NCBI RefSeq assembly: GCF_004136555.1
Contig: NZ_NOIT01000001.1
Span: 124,001-188,000, forward strand
Direction of reading: 5' to 3'
DNA: 64,000 nucleotides
Origin: Kocuria carniphila
GTDB lineage: Bacteria; Actinomycetota; Actinomycetes; Actinomycetales; Micrococcaceae
Shown: positions 19,120 to 27,658 of the stretch, piece after piece
How positions within the stretch are numbered: the first letter of the stretch is position 1
Layout: each line of letters begins with the position of its first letter
The notes under the pieces: generated by a model
Database searches by the model: none
What the model saw: only the letters and a program-made list of their open reading frames with translations
What the model was told of the DNA's origin: nothing
Position numbers and translations under genes: made by a program

Positions 19120-20679
19120 TTAATCCTTTTCAATAATTCTTGAAAGGCTATTCTGCCCCACCGGCGCTCCAATCTTGTGCATGTTCACGAAACTAATCTT
19201 GTCCTGTGCCATGTCTAATGCATAACGAAGTGCATTCTGATCGAGCATCCAAGTCGACTCCAAAGACAAGAATGATAAAATATATCTAGATGCGTCGGAC
19301 AGCAGTCGACGGGTAACAGGAGTGTCAGCGGCCCATACACTCCCCGCGAGGAGTGACTTCCATGGCACGGAGCCATACGCAACAGGACTTAGTGAGGCAC
19401 CAAATCCCGAGGTCCTAAGGGCACTGAAGAAAGGTTCAACTGGACCAGTATGAACGAGATCGAGGTCCTGAATCCACACTCCTTCCGGGTACATGTCCAA
19501 AAGTTCCGTTGCCCTGATGAACCGTGCACACGCAAAATACGTTTTCAGCTCCCCGACCCCTCGTGGCGTTCTCTCAAATGTCACCGAGACGGACGCTGTT
19601 CGGCCATCCGCCATCAGATTGTCAGTTCGGGTGGAAAGTTCGAGAGCGTCCCCTACGACTTTGCGGACCTCTGTCTCCTCTCCGATAAGATGAAGATGTA
19701 ACTGTGTCTTTTCCATTAAGCGCGCGTAATAGTGAATACGGGGGAAGTATCGCCGGAAGAACTTTATGTCGCCAGAGAAAACAACAGCTCTTGGCCAACC
19801 CTGAGATTCTGATTCTTGGATAATCGGACGGATTCTAGGATCCAACTCCACATCACATTCAACCTCGTCGTTCGGAAGACCATCTCGATATGTGAACAAG
19901 CCGCGAAGTGATACTGCACGAGCAAGGAAGGAACTGGAGTCAAGACTCTTCGCTGACTCAAACTCCTGGTTCGCCTGGAATCGGTCGCCCCTTCTCGAGG
20001 CATCAAAAGCCAGCCAAAGATGGGAGCACGCTAGAGACGGATTCGAACGAGCAAATGCCACCACTGACCGCCAACCTTCGACTGAGCGACCATCCGTCTC
20101 GTTGGCGCCTGTGGCGACCCGAGCTTCCTCAACGAGGTACCAAAGGTAGAGGTCACACAGTACTTCTGACACCAACGAGCCGGGAACAATACAACCCTTG
20201 CTGATGTAGCGTTGAGCTACGCGAACAAGAGATGATCGGTTTGTTAGACGCTGCCCCCTACCGAATCCCCCAATTACGTCGGTGTGCAAGCGAATTAAGC
20301 TATTTTCAACTTGTAGCGGCAGTATGTATGTCCAGATAGATAATAGATCCAACGCGCGACTTGTATCATTCCAGAAAGAGTCTGCGTCTTTATAATTGAT
20401 GATATGTAGTCTATTAAAACTTGAGCTTAGCTCCGACAACCTGAGTCTTCGTATAAGTTCTGTCCCATTGTCTTTAGAGTCATTAGTAGACTCAATTCTC
20501 ACAAATGTTTTTTTGTCCCTTAACCAATCGTCACCCATAGTTGTATCGGCTAGATCAACGACCTTACTGCCGCTGCGAGGAAGTTTAATTTTGGTGTGCT
20601 TTTTTAGATCCTTATTGAATATTACTAAATCCGCACTGACTTCTGATTTTCTAAACCATCGTGTAAGTCTAAACTTCAT
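19120..20679 (-). CDS. Putative GT-A type glycosyltransferase (uncharacterised)
   Basis: A 519-residue protein, not assigned to a named family. The N-terminal 270 residues are largely helical, with a repeat-like region around residues 200-250 (LAFDASRRGDRFQANQEFE). The C-terminal 230 residues look like a nucleotide-diphospho-sugar transferase: a beta-strand opening AVVFSGDIKFFRRYFPRI, LHLHLIGEETEV, a candidate DxD metal motif in VWIQDLDLV, followed by PFFSALR and STWMLDQNALRYAL, reminiscent of the acceptor-side motif of GT-A enzymes. Its start overlaps the end of the upstream asparagine-synthetase-like gene by 11 bases, so the two are translationally coupled and probably act in one pathway. 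Glycosyltransferase function is an inference. Confidence 0.7.
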   Translation of the reverse strand: MKFRLTRWFRKSEVSADLVIFNKDLKKHTKIKLPRSGSKVVDLADTTMGDDWLRDKKTFVRIESTNDSKDNGTELIRRLRLSELSSSFNRLHIINYKDADSFWNDTSRALDLLSIWTYILPLQVENSLIRLHTDVIGGFGRGQRLTNRSSLVRVAQRYISKGCIVPGSLVSEVLCDLYLWYLVEEARVATGANETDGRSVEGWRSVVAFARSNPSLACSHLWLAFDASRRGDRFQANQEFESAKSLDSSSFLARAVSLRGLFTYRDGLPNDEVECDVELDPRIRPIIQESESQGWPRAVVFSGDIKFFRRYFPRIHYYARLMEKTQLHLHLIGEETEVRKVVGDALELSTRTDNLMADGRTASVSVTFERTPRGVGELKTYFACARFIRATELLDMYPEGVWIQDLDLVHTGPVEPFFSALRTSGFGASLSPVAYGSVPWKSLLAGSVWAADTPVTRRLLSDASRYILSFLSLESTWMLDQNALRYALDMAQDKISFVNMHKIGAPVGQNSLSRIIEKD

Positions 20680-22498
20680 TTACGATTCCTTTAGTATTCG
20701 CGTACCATAGCAAGGATGAATAGCAACTAAACATACTTCGCATCACAACGCGATTTGTTGGCCTCCTCCGAGCAGCTATATTTAGCTTATCAAAGTCTAA
20801 ATAATTCTCTGCATCACTACCGCGCAGTTTCTCAGACAATGTTGATAATTGACTCCGAACATGGTCTATTTGGACCACATGTCTAAGTGTTGCTTTCATG
20901 GTATTGGCTGTTTCAACTTGCGCTGCAGTTGCCGGAGGAAAGTAGGCCTTGGGTGGTTGTACTGGCGCACGATATGGAACTCGATACGTTTTGGATCCTG
21001 AAGGTCGTGACTGATCAAATTCTCGTCTTGTCTGTACAGACCTGAGCTCTCGATAACGAGGGGATACTCTTGGAGTATCGAAATCATATGAAAGTAATTC
21101 GGGGGCGAGATTGTTCATGACGTCAAGTCCCACCATGTTTTCCATGCGTAAATCTACTGGTAGACGAGAGGCTAGGCGCACAGCGGCTATCGAGTACAGC
21201 GGATCAAAGCGGTGGATGTACTTGCTGTATAGCGCGGAGCCGAGCCCCACATAGAATCGGTTTCGGATGGTCACGTACATGTGATCAAGGAAGTAATCCT
21301 CGCGGACACCGTCCTCCATGGCCAAATTGATTGAACCTCTGATTGCCTCGTTGTGCATATCAATGGCTTCTTGAGTTAGGAAGCAAGAAGGGTGAGTGGG
21401 GTTTGTCGCCGCCCCTCCCCAAATCGACCTACTGAGCGCGGGTATGTCTTGTAGATTGACACCAAGATCCTTGCGGCTATAAAAGGCGCGTAGTAGTTCC
21501 CCGTATCCCCCACTTAATACTACCGTGTCGTAAGAATCCGTGTATTTGTTCGGACCGTCGGTTCGCATGCCCGCCGATTCAAGCATCGGCCAAAGCAAGT
21601 CTTGCTCTAGAGATGTAGGATATTTCGAAGCTGAAATACCGCTCCGATCAGCTGGGTTTAGGTCTAGAGAAGACGCTAAGCCAAGGTAGATTCGTTTGTC
21701 TTCCTGCGCAGGACTTCCTGAGCAGAAGAATCCGAAATTTTCCGTGGCGTTTAAATTTCGAAGCCCAGCCAGGACAAGGCGCGAATCAAAACCCCCTGTC
21801 AGGTGAGAAACCCGCGATAGTGCAGGATACTCAATGACTGCCTGGATATTCCGCCTAATATCATTCGCGATTTCCTCAATAGATTCCCAGTAAGAATCCG
21901 AACCAAGATTCATAGGATCTATTGAGCTATCTTTCCATGGCCGGTCGTGTTTCGTAACGTTAATTCTGCCTTGAGTAATTGAAACTGTGCAAAACTGCGG
22001 CAGGACGTCTAGACCTTTGTAGCTAACGCCGCCAAAGCCTGCATTGCCAGTCAGGATAAGTTCGGAAATATGCTTCTCGGATGGCTCGAGATTGATACCA
22101 AATCGTTGCGCACTATCTACCATTCGAACCGGGTCTGAACCGAGCAGAACCACGTTGTCGGTGTCTCGGCCTATTCTGAATACAGGCTGGCCTCCCAATG
22201 GGTCGGCGAGTACGAAGGCTGTTTGAGAATCGCTACCACGAAAGACTAACGCTAACGAACCTGCAATGGACAGCATGGCATCCTTGACACTATGTCCTAT
22301 TTGCCTTCTTAATTGACCTGTATCTACCGCGGCGGAAGCTCCCACGAAACTGTCGCCGAGTCTACCGCAGCCAGCGACTGCGATGTATTCCCCACTATTA
22401 CTAACTCTCAGGTCGCTGGAGTCTAAGAATACGCCAGGTAGTATCTCTACACCATCACCCCGCTCATTGCCCTGAATTACCGTTAGTAGAAAGCTCAC
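20669..22498 (-). CDS. Asparagine-synthetase-like ATP-dependent ligase
   Basis: A 609-residue AsnB-family protein. The N-terminal 170 residues form the Ntn-like domain (LADPLGGQPVFRIG at 98-110) but the protein begins MSF without Cys2, so it should not hydrolyse glutamine. The synthetase domain keeps the ATP-pyrophosphatase loop HLTGGFDSR (residues 232-240) and VVLSGGYGELLRAFY. This combination is also seen in beta-lactam synthetase and lasso-peptide cyclases, which adenylate a carboxylate and form an amide with a different amine. In polysaccharide loci AsnB homologues such as WbpS amidate uronic acids. It lacks the hydrolase domain of the two fused homologues at 11266-17030. It heads a coupled unit with the putative glycosyltransferase. 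Confidence 0.85.
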   Translation of the reverse strand: MSFLLTVIQGNERGDGVEILPGVFLDSSDLRVSNSGEYIAVAGCGRLGDSFVGASAAVDTGQLRRQIGHSVKDAMLSIAGSLALVFRGSDSQTAFVLADPLGGQPVFRIGRDTDNVVLLGSDPVRMVDSAQRFGINLEPSEKHISELILTGNAGFGGVSYKGLDVLPQFCTVSITQGRINVTKHDRPWKDSSIDPMNLGSDSYWESIEEIANDIRRNIQAVIEYPALSRVSHLTGGFDSRLVLAGLRNLNATENFGFFCSGSPAQEDKRIYLGLASSLDLNPADRSGISASKYPTSLEQDLLWPMLESAGMRTDGPNKYTDSYDTVVLSGGYGELLRAFYSRKDLGVNLQDIPALSRSIWGGAATNPTHPSCFLTQEAIDMHNEAIRGSINLAMEDGVREDYFLDHMYVTIRNRFYVGLGSALYSKYIHRFDPLYSIAAVRLASRLPVDLRMENMVGLDVMNNLAPELLSYDFDTPRVSPRYRELRSVQTRREFDQSRPSGSKTYRVPYRAPVQPPKAYFPPATAAQVETANTMKATLRHVVQIDHVRSQLSTLSEKLRGSDAENYLDFDKLNIAARRRPTNRVVMRSMFSCYSSLLWYANTKGIVNEV

Positions 22499-22579
22499 AT
22501 CCGGGTCCTTATCATATCATGGTTTTGTTTACAGTTTATTATCTTCATATCTCTATTGGGATATGTTCGGAATATTTAG

Positions 22580-24511
22580 TTAAGTTTTTATATCAACAAT
22601 GCAACTTTTTACGGGACCACTTCGATTGCGATTATATATCTTGATACGGGATTTATTGGGATCATGAACCATAAATGCCGCAAGATTTCGTCGGCTATAT
22701 ATGGGTTTAGTCGGTGGTCGGTTCGGAGTAATTATCGAGAACGCGTATAACTCTGCAGGCCCCGATGCGTTGACAGTGACAGCTCGGCCGGTTTCAAGCC
22801 AGGCCTCTCCTGTCAGGTCAGAACCTACCGCAGACCATACTGTTGGCTCTTTCCGGGGAGCGACTAGTACCTCTCGCGGCATCCATTCTTCTAGCGGTTC
22901 ATTCAAATCGATTGTTGGTGTCTGACTCTGCAACAATAGATCATTTGCTAAAATGTCGCGACCTACAGTGGTAATGAACTGGATCCGCTCTCCTGCCTGC
23001 TTAAGAGATAGCACTTCGGAGGCGACCCTACGACGCCATCCATTGGACATCCAGCCTAAAAATGGGTTTTCATTACCTTTAGTGATTGAAATTTCCGGCT
23101 GGGGTCCGATTGATGAAATATCCAGTGTTTTGAGGCCACTAAAAAGACGGACGCTTCCTGCCATTTCTACCATAGATATATTTTTTCCCGCATGCCATCG
23201 TTGTTCCACACTCACTGCTACTTCGGCATTGACCGAATCGACGATGACAAGTATGCGCCGTTTTTTGAGGTAAATTACCCGGCGACTAATAAGGATATCA
23301 TTGTATCCGTGATCATGTAGCGTTATTTCCACATAATCGTCGGTTTCTTTCTTTTGTTCCGCATAGACTTGGGTCTTTTTCTGATATTGTTTCCCGGGGA
23401 TTACAATTGAGTTATGTCCTGCACGATTAACAACATATGTCCGCATGGGATGTTTTCCGTAATAAAATTTTCCGGTGTCATCAATCCACTGCACCCCATC
23501 TGTTGCGTACGTTATTGAGCCCCCGTCACGATGCCCGTGGACCTTGTCTTGTCGCCCCCATGTGGCGGTGACGAACGTTTCGTCTTCGTACGGGCGATTT
23601 TCTCCCCACCCACTCCTCATAAATGCGTATCCCGCATCATAAATAGCCGTAGTGGATTCTGGCTTACGCCCCTTTTTTCCTCGGCTCACGGTGAACTGGG
23701 TATGCGGGTGGTTCACTTTTCTCGCATTACCGCCGTCAGTATCACCTATGCGTGCGAACCTGCCTAAAGGTGTGGTTGCATGGGCCAAGAGAGTGGGGGC
23801 AAGTTCCAACCGGTGGGCTTGCACGGGTCGGGCGACGCCTTCGAGGTCCAGTCGTTTGAAAGCATCGTTCCACCACACATAGTTCTGCAGGTGGTAACTG
23901 ATGGACCCTTCCTCATTTGCCCCCTGCTCGTCGTAGGCCGCCTCGAATTGGTCAGTTAATCGCTGCATAGCAACGTCCGTGACCTTCTGGTCTTCGAGTA
24001 CCACTCCGAGCACAAACAACCCAACGTGCTGGTGGAAGCCATGGTTGCCCCTCTTGAGGTGGCTTGGCTCCAATAGCCAACCCACATGATCCCGTAAGGA
24101 ATTGATCAGCCAGGGCTGTTCTCCCACCACCGTCAAACCGTGACACAGCTCCATGGCGCGGATACCGTCGCTCATATCAATCCACGCCCACTTATATGGA
24201 TCCGAGCCCGGTTGGTTTGCTTCAATCCAGGATCGAGCGTATTTTTCCCACAGCAATGCGGCGTCTCGGTCCCCCGCTGCACCGGCCCTTCGCAGTGGGT
24301 CTAGCCACCTGAGCATGTGGTACTGGAATTCCCAGTTGTTATCGTCGAACGGGTTCTCCCGCCAAGTAGGTACCTCGGGCAGAGACCATTCCTTGTGTGG
24401 AGCCATGTGCAAACGCCGATTCTTCAAGCGTGCCACGAGTTCGGACTCGTTCTCTGCCTCTGTGAAGTGAGTGCCCAATGCTTGCCGCCGTGCGGCCTCC
24501 AAATTAACCAT
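22580..24511 (-). CDS. Heparinase II/III-fold family protein
   Basis: A 643-residue heparinase II/III-like protein. Motifs: KRGNHGFHQHVGLF (155-165), EEGSISYHLQNYVWW (200-214) and KVHGHRDGGSITYATDGVQW (324-343), the toroid and beta-sandwich positions carrying the catalytic Asn, Tyr/His and metal-proximal His. It is only distantly similar to the 17017-19023 protein. There is no signal peptide, so a cytoplasmic role on nascent or lipid-linked polymer is more likely than extracellular degradation. The start follows the stop of the upstream CgeB/GT2 gene by two bases, indicating coupling. The 5' third is GC-rich like the upstream gene, and the 3' two thirds are AT-rich, suggesting the composition boundary of the island lies within this gene. 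Confidence 0.88.
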   Translation of the reverse strand: MVNLEAARRQALGTHFTEAENESELVARLKNRRLHMAPHKEWSLPEVPTWRENPFDDNNWEFQYHMLRWLDPLRRAGAAGDRDAALLWEKYARSWIEANQPGSDPYKWAWIDMSDGIRAMELCHGLTVVGEQPWLINSLRDHVGWLLEPSHLKRGNHGFHQHVGLFVLGVVLEDQKVTDVAMQRLTDQFEAAYDEQGANEEGSISYHLQNYVWWNDAFKRLDLEGVARPVQAHRLELAPTLLAHATTPLGRFARIGDTDGGNARKVNHPHTQFTVSRGKKGRKPESTTAIYDAGYAFMRSGWGENRPYEDETFVTATWGRQDKVHGHRDGGSITYATDGVQWIDDTGKFYYGKHPMRTYVVNRAGHNSIVIPGKQYQKKTQVYAEQKKETDDYVEITLHDHGYNDILISRRVIYLKKRRILVIVDSVNAEVAVSVEQRWHAGKNISMVEMAGSVRLFSGLKTLDISSIGPQPEISITKGNENPFLGWMSNGWRRRVASEVLSLKQAGERIQFITTVGRDILANDLLLQSQTPTIDLNEPLEEWMPREVLVAPRKEPTVWSAVGSDLTGEAWLETGRAVTVNASGPAELYAFSIITPNRPPTKPIYSRRNLAAFMVHDPNKSRIKIYNRNRSGPVKSCIVDIKT

Positions 24512-24513
24512 GC

Positions 24514-27258
24514 TCAGTGAGTCCCCGGGAGAGGCTCGGTGGTGTCGGCCTCGAGATCCGCGGCGATGTCCTCAGGCACAGGTTGTTTCTCGGCCGGGCG
24601 AATGAGAACGCGCAGACCCGAGTCGGGATCCTCGGGGTCCTTGAGGGCAAGCTTCACATCGTAAATTGCACACAGTTCATCCAGCAGAGCGCGACATTCC
24701 GCTCTTTGCTCTGGTGAAACGAACTTGTTAAATTTGTCCACCAACCAGCCATTGAAGAACGGGTCCACCCTCAATCGGCAGTAGTCCTCGTAAAGGCCGT
24801 CCCGCTCGAGCCATTCCTTACGGAACCGTTCCATGGGCAAATACTTGCGGAAAAACCCGGGGCCAACGGAATTGATCATGGAGTTGGAAACCGCGCCGTA
24901 GTAAACGTGGATCGGCAGTCGTACGGTCGCGATCCGCCGAGCACCATAAAGCATTTGTTGGAACGCCAAGGAGTCCTGTCCCAGAGCCCCAAGGGGCTGG
25001 TAGAGGCCAATAGAGCGCAACCACTGAGTATCCGCGACGAGAGCCTGGATGCTCATGGGCTGAAAATTGGTGAGCGTTAGTGCGTCCTCCGGCACTATGA
25101 GACCACCCACTGGGTCTTCCGGAAGCGACTTCTCCAGCAGAGAGGCATTGTGCACGTGCCGCCGCCAGCTGGACAGTTTAATCATGTCGCCGATGGCGAA
25201 CTGCACCTTGAGGTCCTTAACCTGGTCTAGCAGCACACGGAAACCGTCGTTGAGCGCTTCATTGTCCGGGTCCAGGTATGTGATGTACGGCGCAGTCGCG
25301 AGTTTGAGTCCCTCATTCCGGGGGCGGGAAGCACTTCCAGACCCACCTTTTTGGAAGAAGTGCGCTCGTACATTGGGGTACCGCTCGGCCAGTTCGCGCA
25401 CGACGTGGGCCGTGTATCCGTCCGTGGAGCCGTCGTCAATAAGAAGGATTTCCATGCGATCGAAGATCGTGGAGCGTTGCAGTGATCGGAAACACTTTGA
25501 GACCAAGTGCTTGCCATTGTTGAAAACGGGCACCACAACGGTCAGTTCGGACTCGGCCAAGCCCTTGACATCGATCCTTTCGGTGCCCCTGGGGCCTGCG
25601 CCAAACGGTGCCGCGCTGTAGGCGTCTCCGACCATGCGGCCAGTGTCCAACCAACGACTAAGTACGTCGTCCTCGGCCTTCGTTCGTAGGGCACTCCGGG
25701 CCGAGGAAGCCACTTCGCTTATCAATTCATGATCTTCGCCGCGGGCGATCACTGAATTCGTTTCGCTGCCGTCCTTAGTGGCTATGTCCACGTCCGCATA
25801 GCGGAAGACGTTGAGTAGATCTCGTACGTGCACGCTGCTGTACTCGTGATCATCCGAAATCGGGACGACTGCGTCGTACTGGTCCCGACGAGAGACGATC
25901 TCATCACGGGAGAGAACGTCCGCCGGCACTGTCTGGGACGCCGCAACTCGTCGCACTTGCTCAATGCCTGTCCCTGACACAGGGACGAGGGCCGTTCGTT
26001 CGGACAAGGTGGCCACGGGTGCCCCCACGGAGTTGAGTAATTGCGCCATTCGTTGCCACGCCGTGTCGTGTTCCCAAACTCGCCGTAGGCCGTCATTCTG
26101 GGCTCGGTATAGGTCATCCCCCATCATTGCAGCCAGAACCAAGGGGACTTCTGGCTGCTTGTCGATCAATTGCACCTCGGGATACCGGTCGTTGACCGCC
26201 ACCGAGTAATTGGAGAGCACGAAAGCACCCATGGCCTGCAGCTCCACCGCGCGGTTCGCGTACATGGTGGTGGAGTTGGTCACCGAGTTCAAGTTGAGCT
26301 GCACATCGACCAAGCGTTGAATCTTCATGAGCGCGCGGTGTTCCACACCGGGTCCAACGTGGTCCATGTACTGCTGCGGGTAGTGGTACTTGGGGTCTCC
26401 CAGCGTGGAGTTCCTGTCCATAATCAGTAAGTCACGCCCGGACTCCTCTACGCCGTCGAAGAGCTTCTTGGCGGAGGTCTGGCGGTGCGGATACTTGTGG
26501 GATAGCCAGGAGCCAGCGAACAGGATCTCTTGCCGCCTAACCCGCCGCGACCCTACTGGGTTGTGGAGCAGCGGGTTGACACCAAATGTCATGGATTCAA
26601 TATGCGAGACGTCCGGGCAATCCACACGGTATTTCGGGATCATTTCTTCCGCGGAGGTGAACACCACGTCTGCGTCTCGCGCTACGGGCCTGAAGAGTGC
26701 GTAATTGGGCGGGTCCTCTTTCGAGTAGAAGATCACCGGCACCCCACGGGACTTAAACTCAGGGATGACCTGCGTGCGCAGAGGTCCCCAGTTGGATGTG
26801 GTGCCGTGCCAGTCCTCGAAGCGGCCACGCCACGTGGAAGCCACGATTAGCACGTCCGATTCAGCCGCGGCTTCCCGATAGTTCTCGGGCGTCACGTATG
26901 TAATCCGGGCGGTCCCCTCGAATGTTTCATAGAGGAAAGTGTCCGCGATCATTGCTACTCGGGCCGGGTGCGGTTGCAACACCCTGGTTCCTGCATGGTT
27001 CGGAAGGGTCCGCGCTAGTTCCAACAATTCTCGGACCTGATCGGCACGTCCGTTGTCGGTCAGAATTCGGGCGTAGCGCTCAGGGTCGACCCGCGGTGCA
27101 AGCCGGTCCGCATGGCCACGGCACAAATGAGCTTTGAACGCGCCGGATCCATACCAGCTTTCGTCCAACTTCAATCGCTGCCTTAGCTGCTCCAGTTCGG
27201 AGATCCTGGCCCGCACGTTAGCGCTGCGCAGTGCCACCTGCTGATTGTTCATCGCCAT
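24514..27258 (-). CDS. Bimodular glycosyltransferase (CgeB-like + GT2)
   Basis: A 914-residue protein with a short N-terminal helical, coiled-coil-prone stretch, a CgeB-like GT-B module (about residues 85-400; VAMIADTFLYETFEG, VLIVASTWRGRFEDW, VIFYSKEDPPNYALF, DVVFTSAEEMIPKYR, NPLLHNPVG, and ANRAVELQAMGAFVLSNYS), and a C-terminal GT2 GT-A domain starting at ELTVVVPVFNNGKHL with LLIDDGSTDGY, GSASRPRNEGLKLA and the metal-binding YLDPDNEAL. Start ATG 27258 overlaps the upstream stop; ATG 27252 would give a classic ATGA overlap, and a GTG further upstream is less likely. The CgeB-like module recurs in the 27659-32236 and 33701-35590 genes. It probably adds two different sugars in sequence or polymerises a disaccharide repeat (inference). 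Confidence 0.88.
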   Translation of the reverse strand: MAMNNQQVALRSANVRARISELEQLRQRLKLDESWYGSGAFKAHLCRGHADRLAPRVDPERYARILTDNGRADQVRELLELARTLPNHAGTRVLQPHPARVAMIADTFLYETFEGTARITYVTPENYREAAAESDVLIVASTWRGRFEDWHGTTSNWGPLRTQVIPEFKSRGVPVIFYSKEDPPNYALFRPVARDADVVFTSAEEMIPKYRVDCPDVSHIESMTFGVNPLLHNPVGSRRVRRQEILFAGSWLSHKYPHRQTSAKKLFDGVEESGRDLLIMDRNSTLGDPKYHYPQQYMDHVGPGVEHRALMKIQRLVDVQLNLNSVTNSTTMYANRAVELQAMGAFVLSNYSVAVNDRYPEVQLIDKQPEVPLVLAAMMGDDLYRAQNDGLRRVWEHDTAWQRMAQLLNSVGAPVATLSERTALVPVSGTGIEQVRRVAASQTVPADVLSRDEIVSRRDQYDAVVPISDDHEYSSVHVRDLLNVFRYADVDIATKDGSETNSVIARGEDHELISEVASSARSALRTKAEDDVLSRWLDTGRMVGDAYSAAPFGAGPRGTERIDVKGLAESELTVVVPVFNNGKHLVSKCFRSLQRSTIFDRMEILLIDDGSTDGYTAHVVRELAERYPNVRAHFFQKGGSGSASRPRNEGLKLATAPYITYLDPDNEALNDGFRVLLDQVKDLKVQFAIGDMIKLSSWRRHVHNASLLEKSLPEDPVGGLIVPEDALTLTNFQPMSIQALVADTQWLRSIGLYQPLGALGQDSLAFQQMLYGARRIATVRLPIHVYYGAVSNSMINSVGPGFFRKYLPMERFRKEWLERDGLYEDYCRLRVDPFFNGWLVDKFNKFVSPEQRAECRALLDELCAIYDVKLALKDPEDPDSGLRVLIRPAEKQPVPEDIAADLEADTTEPLPGTH

Positions 27259-27647
27259 GACCGCACCGCTTTCCTCACACGCCACATGCCACTCTGGAGC
27301 TTTCCGAGCTTGGACGCGCGCAACTGCCGAACCTTGCGTTCGGCAACATCGCGCTGCTCCGTTAATTGCTCCACTTGGTCCCGGAGTCGGTTTTCACGCT
27401 CCATGAAACGGCGTCGTTCGGACTCTAGCCACCAGATCTTCTTCGTCAGGGATTTCTCCTGCTCCTTGAGCTGTTTGTCCCGGTTCTTCAAATTCTTGAA
27501 GAACCTCAGTTCCTTCTCGTAGCTCGTGGCCAGTTCCTTGCTGAGAACCTGGATCTCACGGGCTTGGCTCACCAGGAGTTCACTCACGGTGTCCTCAACA
27601 GTGGGTTCGGGTTCGTGGGAATCGCGCGTGGAGTTTGGGGGATTCAT
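27249..27647 (-). CDS. Small coiled-coil protein
   Basis: A 132-residue protein made almost entirely of one long charged coiled coil (about residues 20-115; heptad-like runs such as LKNRDKQLKEQEKSL and RDQVEQLTEQRDVAE), ending in a basic tail KLGKLQSGMWRVRKAVRSWR that could bind membrane or acidic partners. It lies 11 bases after the 1525-residue glycosyltransferase gene and overlaps the start of the next glycosyltransferase gene, both of which also carry coiled-coil-prone N termini. A scaffold or length-determining partner for the polymerase complex is an attractive inference; no enzymatic motif is visible. Confidence 0.8.
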   Translation of the reverse strand: MNPPNSTRDSHEPEPTVEDTVSELLVSQAREIQVLSKELATSYEKELRFFKNLKNRDKQLKEQEKSLTKKIWWLESERRRFMERENRLRDQVEQLTEQRDVAERKVRQLRASKLGKLQSGMWRVRKAVRSWR

Positions 27648-27658
27648 GCATGTGCTCC

